A DNA stretch of 64,000 nt from assembly GCA_035222895.1 (NCBI GenBank), contig JAVYIG010000403.1, positions 496,001 through 560,000 of the forward strand, read 5' to 3'. Under the pieces are notes generated by a model. That model was not told where the DNA came from and did not search any database. It saw nothing but the letters and a program-made list of their open reading frames with translations. This DNA is from Strongylocentrotus droebachiensis (taxonomy: Eukaryota; Echinodermata; Echinoidea; Camarodonta; Strongylocentrotidae). Made by a program: the position numbers and the translations under genes. Numbering within the stretch: position 1 is the stretch's first letter; each line of letters starts with the position of its first letter. Of the stretch, positions 35,352 to 47,148 are shown one piece after another.

Positions 35352-38300
35352 CCAGGTCGAAAAACCAGTAGGCAACTGGTCAACTTTTACCAGTTGAAAC
35401 CAGTATATTTAACTGGTTTTCATATATGGAACTTGAAACAACGCTAACTGGGACCAGTTGAAAACCAGTAGATTTACCAGTTGATATACCAGTTGAAAAC
35501 CAGTTGACATCTGAGCCCAGTTGGCAACAGGGACCAGTAATTAACTTAATTTGGCCATGAACTAGTCCATATAGAGACTTGCAATTTTCCCATCACAAAG
35601 GTCATTTGAAGTGGATTACAGATGAATATCACATTAAGTAAGAAGTTGGGAGCTCGTTCATACATATACGAAATCATACATGTTGTTTCCTGGTTATTAA
35701 TTACATTATGTCAATATATCTTTGTCCGTACGTACGTCCCGTTCTTGTGATCGCGTTATCTCAAGTATCCATTGATGGATTCCGGCCAAACTTGGGTCAT
35801 GTATATATCTTGCAGAACCAATTACCTGAATAGATTTTGGGGTCACAAGATCCAAGGTCAAAGGTCACAGGGCTCATTATGTATTCAAAAATAGCCCATG
35901 ATCCCGTAATCTCAAGAACCCATTAATGGATTCCGGCCAAACTTGGGTCATGTATTTATCTTGCAGAGCCAATGAACTGATTAGATTTTGGGGTCACGAA
36001 GTGCAAAAATCGCTCGCTTCTGTTTTGGTTTTTAAAATTGCTCCATGGCGGATGCATCATTTTCGACCGGCGCGCGGTCGAAGGTCCATCTAGTTACGTC
36101 TGAAATTATTGCTTGACAGATCATGAAAATTATATTTTCTGTGAAAACATGCAAATTAGTAATGAATATGCATAAGTTACATTGAACTGGTTTTTCAACT
36201 AGTAAATTAACTGGTTATCATCTACTGGTTTTCAACTGGTAAAGCAACTGGTAATCATCTCCTGGTTTCAACTCGTAAATCAACTAGTAATCATCTACTA
36301 GTTTTCAACTGGTAAATCAACTGGTAATCATTTACCGGTTTTCAACTGGTAAATCAACTGGTAATCATTTACTATAGTTTTCAACTGGTTAATCAACTGG
36401 TAATATCAACTGGTCTCAGATGTCAACTGGTTTTTCAACTGGTCCCAGTTAGCAGTGTTTCAATTTCCATATTAAAAACCAGTTGAACGTACTGGTTTCA
36501 ACTGGTACCAGTTGACTATTGGTTTTATCTGGTCTCAGTTGGAGACTGGTTTCAACTGGTACCAATTGAAACTTGTATTTTCTTCTGGTATCCAACTTGT
36601 ACCGGTTGGACCAGTAATCTACTGGTCCCAGCACCGGAAGCAGTTTGGGATTGGGGGGGGGGGGGGGGGGGCAAAGACTCCAGGGGCTCACCTTCCAGGG
36701 GCAGTGACGTAACGAGCAAAAACGTTTGGTAGGGGGGGGGCAGAAGAAAAATCTGCATCACCACCACTCTTACACGTTACATGCAGGCCCACGGAACATT
36801 TTTCATAGTGAATTATCAACGATCAGGTAGAGCGTAAATTGGCGTGGGGTCCAGGGCCTGAGCCCCGGCAGGGGGTCAAGGGGTTGAGCCCCCAGAAGCT
36901 CAGGGGTTTTAGGCATTAAAATTATGGTCAGATAAGCATATTTAGATACCTTATTTGTGACACTGGCAGGCCACTAATTGGTGAAGAGTCCAGGGAGCAG
37001 AGCCCCCAGAAGCTAATTACGGTCAGATGAGCATCCTTAGGGCCCTTGGTGGCAGAGCCCCTGGAAGCTCGGGGTTTTAGGTATTTAATTACCGTCAGAT
37101 GAGCATACAGGGCCCCGCCTTAGGGCCCTTGGTGGGGTCCAGTGGGCAGAGCCCCGGAAGCTCAGGGATTTTAGGTATTTAATAATGGTCAGATGAGCAT
37201 ACAGGGGACCGCCTTAGGGCCCTTGGTGGGGTCCAGGGGGCAGAGCCCCCGGAAGCTCAGGGATTTTAGGCATTTAATAACGGTCAGATGAGCATACAGG
37301 TGACTGCCTTAGGGCCCTTGGTGGGGTCCGGGGGCGGAGCCCCCGTAAGCTATGGGGTTTTAGGCATTTAATTACGGTCAGATGAGCATCCAGGGGACCG
37401 CCTTAGGGCCCTTGGTGTGGTCCGGGGGCGGAGCCCCCGTAAGCTCTGGGGTTTTAGGCATTTAATTAATGTCAGATGAGCATATTTTGATATCTCATTT
37501 GTGACATTGGCAGGTCACTTATTTGTTTTCTCTCTCTTTCTTTCTTTTTCTCTGTAACAAACTTTTTCAAAAAGTGAGGGGGCTCGAGCCCCCGAGCCCG
37601 GCCGTTCTGCAGACCATGACATAAAGGTTTCTAAATAAGCATATTTTTCCCCCGACTGTAAATTTGGGAATTTCTAATTACAACAAAATTGAGAAAAAAT
37701 TGAGAAAAAATACCGAAAAATCATGTCATTTCAGCAACATTTGTAAATCACAGGTATCGAATAAAAATAACACCCCCCCCCCCCCCCTATCAGTACACCA
37801 GCGTTCAGGGGCTCGTGAGCTTCTCATCCCTATAACAAAAAACAGACACGCTTTCCCATTCTCGCACAATATGTCCACGATATGCGCGTATCGCTTATAA
37901 AAACCTCCATCGATAAATATAGGTAGCATGCGCAATGTTTAGGAAATTTAATTCCTGTTAACTTTCCTTTTCTTTGAATGGAATTTTATACGTCATTTAA
38001 TTCAGGTTTGCATTATTGTTGTTCTTTTGGGTTAAAAATACAAACCATCTTTACTCCTTGACTGCCTTTTTCTTTTTTTGAGGGGGGGGGGGGGAAATGC
38101 GTTTTGCCCCCCCCACACTTTTTTGTTTGTTTGGGGGGGGGGGCAACTGCCCCCCCCCCCCCCCACTTCCGGCGCCTATGGGTCCCAGTAACAAATGGAT
38201 CTATTTGTCCGACTTCAAACTGGTATTTCTACTGGTTTCCAAATTATATCAACTGGTTTTAACTGGTACCAGTTGAGACAAGTTCAAACCAGTAGATACC

Positions 38301-38352
38301 ATTTGGAAATCCTTACTGGTTTCAACTGATATCAACTGGAATATCGACCTGG
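35352..38352. repeat. 3-kb composite repeat bounded by CCAGTTGA-type iterations
   Basis: The block opens with CCAGGTCGA and closes with TCGACCTGG. Both flanks carry dozens of AACTGGT / ACCAGTT iterations in both orientations, at 35370-35540, 36185-36630 and 38175-38345. Inside are a pair of about 150-bp direct repeats with GGATTCCGGCCAAACTTGGG at about 35747-36005, a GC-rich minisatellite at about 36840-37500, and poly-G/poly-C stretches at about 36650-36670 and 38080-38165. It looks like a nested accumulation of elements within an iterated fold-back. No gene is present. Confidence 0.65.
36840..37500 (+). repeat. GC-rich minisatellite, unit of about 105-120 bp
   Basis: At least five tandem units share GGGGTCCAGGGGGCAGAGCC, AAGCTCAGGGATTTTAGGCA, AATTACGGTCAGATGAGCAT and CCGCCTTAGGGCCCTTGGTG. 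The same sequence appears on the other strand as fragments at about 54010-54080, 55133-55180 and 55600-55860, so the unit belongs to a dispersed family. Confidence 0.8.
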
Positions 38353-40339
38353 GGAGGAAGAAGAGGGCAAGGAAACAAGATGTATAGAGAAAGAGTAAGA
38401 ATGTGAAATATGCATGCTTATTCTTTCCAAAAACGATTCAAGTTCACAATATCAATACTTCAATGTAAACATGGTCAAGCGTAACAACTAGCAAACCAAA
38501 AAACATTGGCAAGAATGATTTTAGTAAATTATTCAGTGCAAATTTACTACCAGGAGTCATAGATTCAGGTTCAAGTTCACAATATCGATAATGTAAAAAT
38601 GGTGAAGCGTAAAAACTGGCAAGAAAACATTGGCATGTAATAAATTAGTACAAGTATTCAGAGCGTATTTACAGGGGTCATAGATTATGATTAAGCTACA
38701 CTGTAAAAACCAGGGTGTAGAAATTCTTACACCAGTATGGTGTTGAATTTGTTGACACCTTTGGTGTTGATTATAAAGGTGTGTTGTCTCAGTGGTGTTA
38801 TTTTTTAACACCGGTCAGATTTAAGCATGTATTAATAATTAATAGGTGTTAGTAACATGGTGAAGTTCTATGCTCGGTGTTAAAAGTATCATCACGTGAT
38901 TTCGTTAAGGCGGTTGATTGGTCGAATAAGTCTTCACAAAGTGTACGCGCGCTTAATGATTACTTTACACGTGCTCACAGAAAAATACATTTATCATGAT
39001 TTGTTAAGCAAATTATGACAATGCACATCAATTTTGTGATTTGTATTTTCCTTTAGCAATTATTGACCAATAGATTATTTTTCCGATCTTGTTACAATTA
39101 CATTAACGTTTTAGCAATAGATATATTGATTATATGATTACTAACCAAGAAACAACATGCATGTTTATTATATATTCGTGTACCAGCCTGTATCATTTAA
39201 ATGTTAATCTTGAATTTACTTCAAATGATATGTGTGATGGAGTTAATGCAATGGAGATTAGAATATACCTTTTGGTGGACAGTTGCCAACATCGATTATG
39301 AATTATCAGTTTACCACTGGTTCTTCTACCCTGGTCGATAATGGTCGATGATAGGGAATATGGAATGTGGGACCATTAGAAACCCATAGAAAAATCTCTA
39401 ATGGAGGAACAAGAATATAAACACCCAAAGTGGAATTGAATTTGTTATGATTCCAGATATTGGTTTTAATCTACACCTGTAGAAGTTGTCAAATATTAAC
39501 ACCAAGTGTGGAATTGAATTGTTTAATTCCGATATCGATACCGGGAAAGTTTTAAAATAAAAAATCCTCTGGACGGCCATGCATTATGGATCAAGGCATG
39601 GGCACACAGAAGATTTGTTTAGGTTGGGAACCGAGGTAAAATGCAATAAATTATTGAAAATTTATTGCATTTTCTGTTTTTTTATATATTTTATGGAAAC
39701 TGCCCCCTACCCTAGCCCCCGCTGCGTACAGTCATGGTTCAGTGACATAGCAATGGCCTCGTAACTGTGAGGCCCCAGGATCACAACCGTGTCAATGTGC
39801 TATATTAGTGCCCTTTTGTGGGGCATTAATCCTCATTACTGTCATTTATGACTTAATGGTGTAGGTCCCCTAGTTGATAAGCATAGTAACATACACATGC
39901 TTCAGCAGTCACGCAAAACACACATTGGCACACTATTATCTAGATCTATTATTTTTAAATTATTTTTAAAATAATTCCGTAAATTCGGTTAAAACAAAAA
40001 TATTCTACCTTTATGAGCGACAGTGTACCATGCTACACGTGCAATACAATATGCAACCAAATAAATATCTACATTAATACATTTCGTCTACAATTACATT
40101 ATAAAAATAAATGTGAAGTTCATGGATTTTATGCAATTTGAAATGAATATGTGGAAGCACATAATTAATATGTATTAGTTAAGACTTCTTTCTTGGCTCG
40201 AAACTTTCTTAAAAATGTCATGTTGTACACGTTTCAAGCCAAGTTATTCAATGTACTACAAGATAAATCATTAATTATAACTTTTTTTCTCATGAAGGTG
40301 TTAATATTTTGATACTCATTTGTTTTCTAGTTTTTGCAG
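38353..40339. other. No gene seen; includes a GTGTTGA-type repeat element
   Basis: At about 38697-38822 the sequence begins ACACTGTAAAAACCAGGGTG and contains several GGTGTTGA / TAACACC variants in a row, resembling a short element built from an iterated hexamer-like motif. The rest is AT-rich DNA with no supported exon. At 39415-39535 the phrase GTGGAATTGAATT recurs. Confidence 0.5.
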
Positions 40340-41334
40340 ATAATTCGAGTAATTTTTTTTTCTCATAAAAATCCTGAAATTTTATTAGAAACAGTTAATA
40401 ATGAATTAGTGAAAGTTACTTTGTTGATCTGTGCAAATACGTTGTCGTTGAACCTTCAAAAGACGAACTATATGCTTTTTAGTAATTCCCTAACAGAGTT
40501 AATACCTATAGTGGCGTACTTTTTGATGATGCAATTATTGTGAGGGTAACTTCCACCAAGTTTCTAGGGTTACACATTGATGCAAAGCTGATTTGGGCCT
40601 CATATTGTAGTAATATTTTTAAAAGTTATGTCTAAAAATACTGGCGTAATTACGTACTTTTGCGCCACAAGAAATTTTGCTTATTTTATACTCTACTCTG
40701 ATTTTGTCTTAGAAATTACTAAAATTCACAGTTATAATACAAGACAGGCAACTGCACTTCATATATTGTACGAACTGCCTTTGATGTGAATACATTGGCT
40801 TGTACTGGTCCCAATTTTTGGAACTCACTTCCTATATTGATGTAACTCGTTCTGTCAGTGTCTCTAATATTACATTTATATGCTGGAAATATTTAATGTA
40901 AAAACTATGTCATCACATAATATGATAGTATGTAATTTTTTTTCTTGCTTCATTGTCTAGCCCCCACCCCCTCTTTTCCAGGCTGGCCCTTAATACCTTA
41001 CCTTACAAACATTTCTTCGTTCATTTATTAACAACCTCGCTTTGTTCTGTGTTGCTCGATTGTACTTTTTCTTTTCTCTCTCTCTCTCTCTCTCTCTCTT
41101 CTGTTTTTTCCCTTTCACCATTTCCCCCTACTTTATAACTAATTTCTTCCTTCTCAACTTTTCTCTGTTGTTTGTTTTGTTCCGTTTTGCGCTTTCACTC
41201 TCCATCCTTTTGTATCTTCCCATTACCTCCTTTTCATATATACACCAATCTATCTCTTTTGTAAATATATTTCCCATGTTTAATTAGTTCTAGTCTTATA
41301 ACGTAGTTTCGTTTTTAAGTTTTTTCTTCAAAGT
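40340..41334 (+). mobile_element. Decayed LINE, C-terminal reverse-transcriptase part
   Basis: The translation at about 40365-40500 reads LLETVNNELVKVTLLICANT then LSLNLQKTNYMLFSNS. After a frameshift come RVTSTKFLGLHIDAKLIW and, near 40800, GPNFWNSLP-like residues across shifts. These are standard post-catalytic motifs of CR1/jockey-like reverse transcriptases. Multiple frameshifts and stops show it is dead. The following CT-rich sequence to about 41330 is likely its 3' untranslated tail. Another LINE in the opposite orientation follows directly. Confidence 0.75.
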
Positions 41335-42540
41335 AATTTCAATTCAATTTCAATTTTAATTTCAATTTATTTATGTTTCCAACAAAACATTACGAATCAA
41401 TTATAAACATTTACAACAAATGTAGACGTACATATTTAAAACAAAGGGGTCCACTAAAAAGCAATGCTTGTACAAGTGTGAACATCTCAAATGATACTTA
41501 GGAAATAATGAGTAATTAAAATTAAATTAACATGTACGTAACTACAAAAGGAACAACAATATAGGTAAAAAGGGGGCTGCCAACAGAGACAAGAACGGGA
41601 CAAGACATTACTTTACATGACAAAGATAGACGAACACGGTCAAAATACAAATAGTAGACAATGCCAAAAAAGAAGTGAAAGATCGGGGGTACTGAAAATA
41701 CTACAAAATGATGAGCTGCATATATGGGGTAGAGAAAAAGATGAGGAAAGAGAAATGCGCATTAGAAAGTAGATAAGCATGAGAAGGCACAATATAATAT
41801 ATCAAATTCCAAAGAGGTTTATATGATTGTAATAAAAACAATTTCAATTTTGTTTTTCTTCTTAAAAGTCGATGGAGCATTTTTTATTTCATTACTTAAA
41901 AAATTCCAAAATTTTGGACCTTCATAGGCTAAATGTTATTTGCTAAGAGGATCCGCAAGAGAGTGAAAATAGACCGAATTTCTTGTTGGGTTATTATGAT
42001 CTGAGCTATTTAAAAAAAAACATTTCTTGAAAAACAGATGGCAACATATTATTTTCATAATTATACATAAATTGACCTAGTTGGAAAAAATATAAGTCTT
42101 TTATCTTTAGTATCTTATTTAACAAAAATAAAGAATCTGTATGGGAGCGAAAGGGGGAATTACAAATAATACGAATGATCTTATTCTGTAATAAAAACAC
42201 TCTAATGACGTTTGATGTGTGTTACCCCAAACTAAGAGACCATAGTTCAAGTATGGGAGTATCAAAGAGCTATGAAGCATAATGTATGAAGAGGAAGACA
42301 TGTCTTTACTTTACAAATAATACCAATATTTCGGGAAATAATTTTACAAATATTGTCGATGTGATTTTTCCAAGGAAGCTTTTTGTCAACCGTTACACCC
42401 AAAAATGTAATTAAATGAAACACACTCCAATGGGGTATTTTCAAAAACTATGTTTGCTTGCAATGAATCTTTAGACTTACTACATAACATATACTTTTGT
42501 TTTCTGGAGATTTAGAGATAATTTGTTCACTCTAATCTAC
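41335..42540 (-). mobile_element. Decayed LINE in the opposite orientation
   Basis: On the minus strand, three overlapping frames carry consecutive parts of a reverse-transcriptase C terminus. They are FLGVTVDKKLPWKNHID (about 42360-42410), LILPYLNYGLLVWGNTH (about 42210-42260), and NKIIRIICNSPFRSHTDSLF continuing to FQLGQFMYNYENNMLPSVF (about 42010-42190). Its 3' end on that strand is an (AAATTG)n-like tail at 41337-41370. Frameshifts separate the pieces, so it is inactive. Confidence 0.8.
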
Positions 42541-43255
42541 AATAAAATATTACACATTTCAATATCAATTATTTCAACTAATCTATATGAGCATTCAGGT
42601 TTTATATTCTGTTTGGGGACCTTGCTCTACTCTAACAAGCCCAGCTTTTAAGGTCTCCTCTTTCTTTCATATACAGAACATGATTCTCACATAAATAACT
42701 TTTCATATAATTTTTTGTTTGTTATGACAAGATTAGTTTGTTACTTTTTTTGAAATCCTATGTACAAATGTTAAAAAAAAAAAAAAAGAACTATGAACTA
42801 TGAACTATGAACCTAAACGGCTTCGTGCTTGGTAAAGCGGCAAACACAATATATCATGTTATATCACGTGATCACGCACGAGCGCTGGCTACGTTGTCAA
42901 ACCCTACCAGAGAGTTGGTGTCAGGTTTGTGGTTTGTGTATGTGTGCGTAAGTGTGTGTGTGGTGTGCGTGTGTGTGTATGTGTGGCGAATGGTGGCTGT
43001 ACCCGGGGCTGTACATTGTGTTGCATGGTGGAGGAGAAACAAATGTGGCTTTTTTCAATAAAGGAATAAAGAATACGAATAGCAAAATGTACTTGCAATG
43101 TGCAAAATTAGAGATATTATACAGTGTGTAGTGTAAAGAAATGAACATTGAAGGAGTTCCAAACATTTGGTCCATGATGTCGTACTGGTGTTGGCGCTAA
43201 AATTGTTTAAGGGTTTTTAAACTGAACATCTTTTGAACGACGGGTGGGATATGTA
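42541..43255. other. No gene seen; short tandem and GT repeats
   Basis: A poly-A run at about 42773-42787 is followed by three copies of ACTATGA (42790-42812), resembling a LINE 3' tail. It may be the displaced end of the LINE at 40340-41334 after the opposite-strand insertion; this is inference. A (GT)n tract lies at about 42930-42990. Confidence 0.45.
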
Positions 43256-44623
43256 TGGTGGCTCCTAAGGGACACGCAAACGCAAAATTTGACGTATACC
43301 TATGCAACAAATTTGTGGATTTTCACGTCAAAGACGTGAAAATCCACAAATTTGACGTATACTTATGCAACAAATTTGTGGATTTTTACGTCAAAGACGT
43401 GAAAATCCACAAATTTGACGTATACCTATGCAACAAATTTGTGGATTTTTACGTCAAAGACGTAAAAATCCACAAATTTGACGTATACCTTTGCTTGGTA
43501 ATTTTTTCGTTTTTCTGTTCTCAATGGCACTGAAGGGACACGCAGACATGAAAATCTGCGTCCGATATACGTCTGCGTCTCCCAAAATGGACACGCAGAC
43601 GTGAATATTGGACGCAGATTTTCCTGCAGATTTTCACCAGCAAGATAAGAGTAGGCCTATATGGGTGGTCTGCCCGCCTAGTTACTGATAAAGGGATTAC
43701 CAGTTTGGTATATCATAGTCTTTCTAATTGCAGACCCTATAAGTGTGTCTAAAGTCTCACTGTTATTGTTTTCAGCAAGAAGAGGACATTGATGTTGCAA
43801 TGTACATATTTATTCACTATCATTATCATTGTTTGAGGACAATCAGATGACTAATAGAGGAAGTTCTGAAACAATTGGTACCATGCATGGGGACTTAATT
43901 TGTTTCATCGATTTAGTGACCAACAGCAAATAAATACGGTAGGCCTACAATTTTTTTTTTTTTAAAGCATTTTCATGACGAAATCGTATAGAGAGAGAGA
44001 GAGATAAACAAAAAAGGAGTGAAATAGAGGAGTGAGAGAAAGGGGAAAAGAAGGTGAAGAGAGAAGGATATGTTAATAGAGAGCAGTAGAGGCTCCTAAA
44101 CATCATGTCTACAATTTCAATTCAGACAAAATAATATAGACAACAAAATCACAAAGAAATACAAACACATCGAAATTGTTGATTTTCTTCTTCTCTCATT
44201 ACCAAGCAGGCAAGCACTTACTTCTTTTTGTGCATCTAGCTGTTGCGACTTGCCCCCCCCCTCCTATCCCACCCTTTTATTCTCTCTCTGTTTCTTTCCA
44301 TCTCTCTCTCTCCCCTTCTCTCGATCTTTTCCTCCTTTCTCCCTCCCAATCTGTCTCTCCCTCTCCCCTCAGTCTATCCCAATTTATCTGCCACTCTCTA
44401 TTTCTCTCTCCCAATGTGCCTTTCTCTCTCTCCTCCTTCTCATTTCTCTCTCCCAATCTGTCTCTCCCTTCTCTCTCCCAATCTGTCTCCCCTCTCTCTC
44501 TCTGATCTCTCTCTCTCCTCTTCACCTTTCTCCCAATTAATCTGTTTATCCTCTTTCTATCTCTCTCTCTCTTCTTTCAACGTTTCTCTCTCCCAATCTG
44601 TCTCTCCCCTCTCTCCTTTTCTC

Positions 44624-44658
<35 letters not shown>

Positions 44659-45097
44659 AATTTCGAATACACATAGTACAGAGAGAATGGGAAGAAAGGA
44701 AGGACAGGAGAGAGAGCGAGAGAGAGAGAAAATCTGCGTCCAATATTCACGTCTGCGTCTCCCAAAAGGGACACGCAGACATGAATATTGGACGCAGATT
44801 TTTTTTGTCTGCGTGTCCCTTCAGGGCCATTGAGTACAGAAAAACGAAAAAATTACCAAGCAAAGGTAACGTCAAATTTGTGGATTTTCACGTCTTTGAC
44901 GTAAAAATCCACAAATTTGTTGCATAGGTATACGTCAAATTTGTGGATTTTCACGTCTTCGACGTAAAAATCCACAAATTTGTTGCAAAGGTATACGTCA
45001 AATTTGTGGATTTTCACGTCTTTGACGTGAAAATCCACAAATTTGTTGCATAGGTATACGTCAAATTTTGCGTTTGCGTGTCCCTTAGGAGCCACCA
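43256..45097. mobile_element. TA-flanked element with palindromic iteron arrays in both arms
   Basis: The outer ends TGGTGGCTCCTAAGGGACAC and its reverse complement are each flanked by TA. Just inside, each arm carries three to four copies of a 63-bp unit, at about 43290-43490 and 44866-45062. Each unit contains a perfect palindrome of the form AAATTTGTGGATTTTCACGTC and its reverse complement around a 3-bp spacer. Further in, both arms carry GGACACGCAGAC / AATCTGCGTCC sequences, at about 43533-43632 and 44728-44818. The centre, 43640-44720, is unrelated DNA with a long CT tract. No transposase is visible. Frames reading HKFDVYLCNKFVDFYVKDVK four times are a by-product of the 63-bp (21-codon) period. 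Confidence 0.85.
44270..44720. repeat. Polypyrimidine CT-rich tract
   Basis: About 450 bp of CT-rich sequence with irregular TCTCTCTCCCAATCTGTCTC repeats lies in the centre of the palindromic-iteron element. Long Ser/Leu/Pro frames on the plus strand and Arg/Glu frames on the minus strand come from composition and are not genes. Confidence 0.85.
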
Positions 45098-45679
45098 TAG
45101 ATATGTGTGAAATAGGAATTGGAGTTGATTGTGAGAATATTCATATGCTTGTCTGAAAAATATATATACAAATACTTTGTAATAATGATATCGACCAATA
45201 TTATTACTTATTACTGAAGAATCAGCCTTTTTTATAAGTAGGAATCACTTTAGCGATTTTAAGGAAATTTGGGCAGTCCGTTGAAAGTGATAAGTTGAAT
45301 GTATTTGTCAGTGGGTTACAATATTAAAGATTATTTGTTTCAACTGGCAAGTGAATACTTTCCATGATGGAGTTTTTATATTGAAGGTTCATGTACTTCA
45401 GGAAAGCTTTCAAGAATTAAACTGGGTGGTCTATCAATAACGCCAACAACAACATTTTGTTGAGAGATTTCAATTTCCAATTTCAATAAATAACGATTCT
45501 ACATTTCCTTCAGAAAAACGTAAATCATGTCTTATTACAAATGATACAGAACTTTCAATGCAACGTCACCTCCTCCGTCTATTTTCGTGTCTGTATGAAT
45601 AAATATTTATGCAGTAAGGTACTTAGTACAGCTATCTAGTAATTAAAATCTTTTTATTATATTTTTTTGAAATAAATAA
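45098..45679. other. No gene seen
   Basis: AT-rich sequence with no supported exon or repeat structure. Confidence 0.5.
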
Positions 45680-46300
45680 GATAGGGGACAGATATGGAGT
45701 AGAAAATATTCATCAAATAGGTGCTGTAATTAACTTCAATAAACGTATCAATGACCAAGTACAGCTTATAACGCTTGGAGCATTGGAGCAAAACAAGTAT
45801 ACTGTATACATAAAGGCATATACGTCTTGTTTTAAGACGATTATCAATAACTATAAACGACTGTCGTTTATAGTGTTACGAATGTAGATAAAAATAAGAC
45901 ATCCGTACAAAGGCACATACCTAAAAAGGAATTTAGTACATATTGATCTTTGCAAGAACAAGTATGAAAAAGTTAAACACATAATATACAGAATGCAAGA
46001 TAGGGGACAGATATAGAGAAGACAAATATTCATCAAATAGGTGCAGTAACTATAACGGCAATAAACGTATCAATAACCATTAGTATACAGCTTATAACGC
46101 TTTGAGCACTGGAGAAAAACAAGTACTGTAAGTATTATAGGCCTACCTCTTGTTTTCAGACGGTTATCATTAACTATAAACGACATTTACGATTGTAGAT
46201 AAAATAAGACATCCGTACATAGGCACATGTCTAAAAAGGAATTTAGTATGTATTGATCTTTGCAAGAAAAAGAATGAAAGAGTTGAACACTCAATAGAAA
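45680..46300. repeat. Tandem duplication, unit of about 319 bp
   Basis: Two diverged direct copies begin GATAGGGGACAGATAT at 45680 and 45999. They share CATCAAATAGGTGC, AATAAACGTATCAAT, ACAGCTTATAACGCTT and AAAAGGAATTTAGTA. The copies differ by substitutions and small indels. No coding potential is shared between them. Confidence 0.8.
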
Positions 46301-46559
46301 ATGTAACAATAAACCGAGTACCTTTATGGAATAGTTATGGCACTAGTTGTCTATGCAATAACGAAGATGTTAACAAATAAACCGCGTGCACGCCTTTGTG
46401 CACTTGTATAGATTTGTGTACATAATGAAAGTAATATTAACATATGACAAATTACAATGCTACAAAACGAAAAAAGATATCATTAATTATCAACAAATGA
46501 TGATACTTGAGGAGCTGTCAATAAGTGGTTTCCATACTGCTGCTTATTGAGTCCATATA

Positions 46560-47148
46560 CAGTGCATCCCAGAAAAAACGAAACCGAGAATTATCGATGT
46601 TTTTCATTTGATGCAACTCATATAATGCATATTTCACGCATGAGTGATTAAAATCAATTTGAAGAGAGGAAACCGAAAAGTCATTTGGCCAATCAGCCAT
46701 GCATGAGGTCTTTCGTCTATGGCTGATTGTCAACGAAACGGAGTTAAGTCTTGTGTTAATTTCGTTTGTTGATACGACAGGCAGCCAGTGAAAACGAATT
46801 CGTTTGATCAAATTATGAATATGTAAGGGTTACTTTAAACAAACAGAACTTTGTCATTCCTTACTCATTTTTCCTGATTGAGGTGTCATATAAAAGGGCA
46901 GAAACTCAACTTTCTAGAAATGTGATTTTCTAATTGAAATTCAGATATCGTCCGCCAAATGACTTTTTGTTTTCCTCTCTTCAAATTGATTTTAATCACT
47001 CATGCGTGAAATATGCATTATATGAGTTGCATCAAATGAAGGAGGAGGATCTAAGCTTTCAAAATAGGTGTCATTTATCAATTATAATTGTGATTAAGTT
47101 ATGATAAAATATTGATAATTCTCGGTTTCGTTTTTCTGGGACGCACTG
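46560..47148. mobile_element. Shorter copy of the CAGTGCGTCCCAG fold-back family
   Basis: The ends CAGTGCATCCCAGAAAAAAC and GGGACGCACTG are flanked by TA on both sides. The right arm matches the right arm of the 21352-22233 element nearly throughout (CATTTTTCCTGATTGAGGTG, TCACTCATGCGTGAAATATG). The left arm lacks an internal block, so the total is 589 bp instead of 882 bp. Confidence 0.85.

Noticed and set aside
35054..35383. Overlapping 109- and 94-codon frames with Ser/Phe/Leu repeats
   Set aside because: They read the complement of a polypurine tract; composition artefact.
43255..43533. Gene for a repeat protein (92 codons)
   Set aside because: It is explained by the 63-bp palindromic iterons; the mirrored arm gives the same frame, as expected of an inverted repeat.
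44243..44833. 196-codon open frame, the longest on the plus strand outside real genes
   Set aside because: It translates a CT-rich tract into Ser/Leu/Pro runs and overlaps two other open frames of the same kind; no domain and no splice context.
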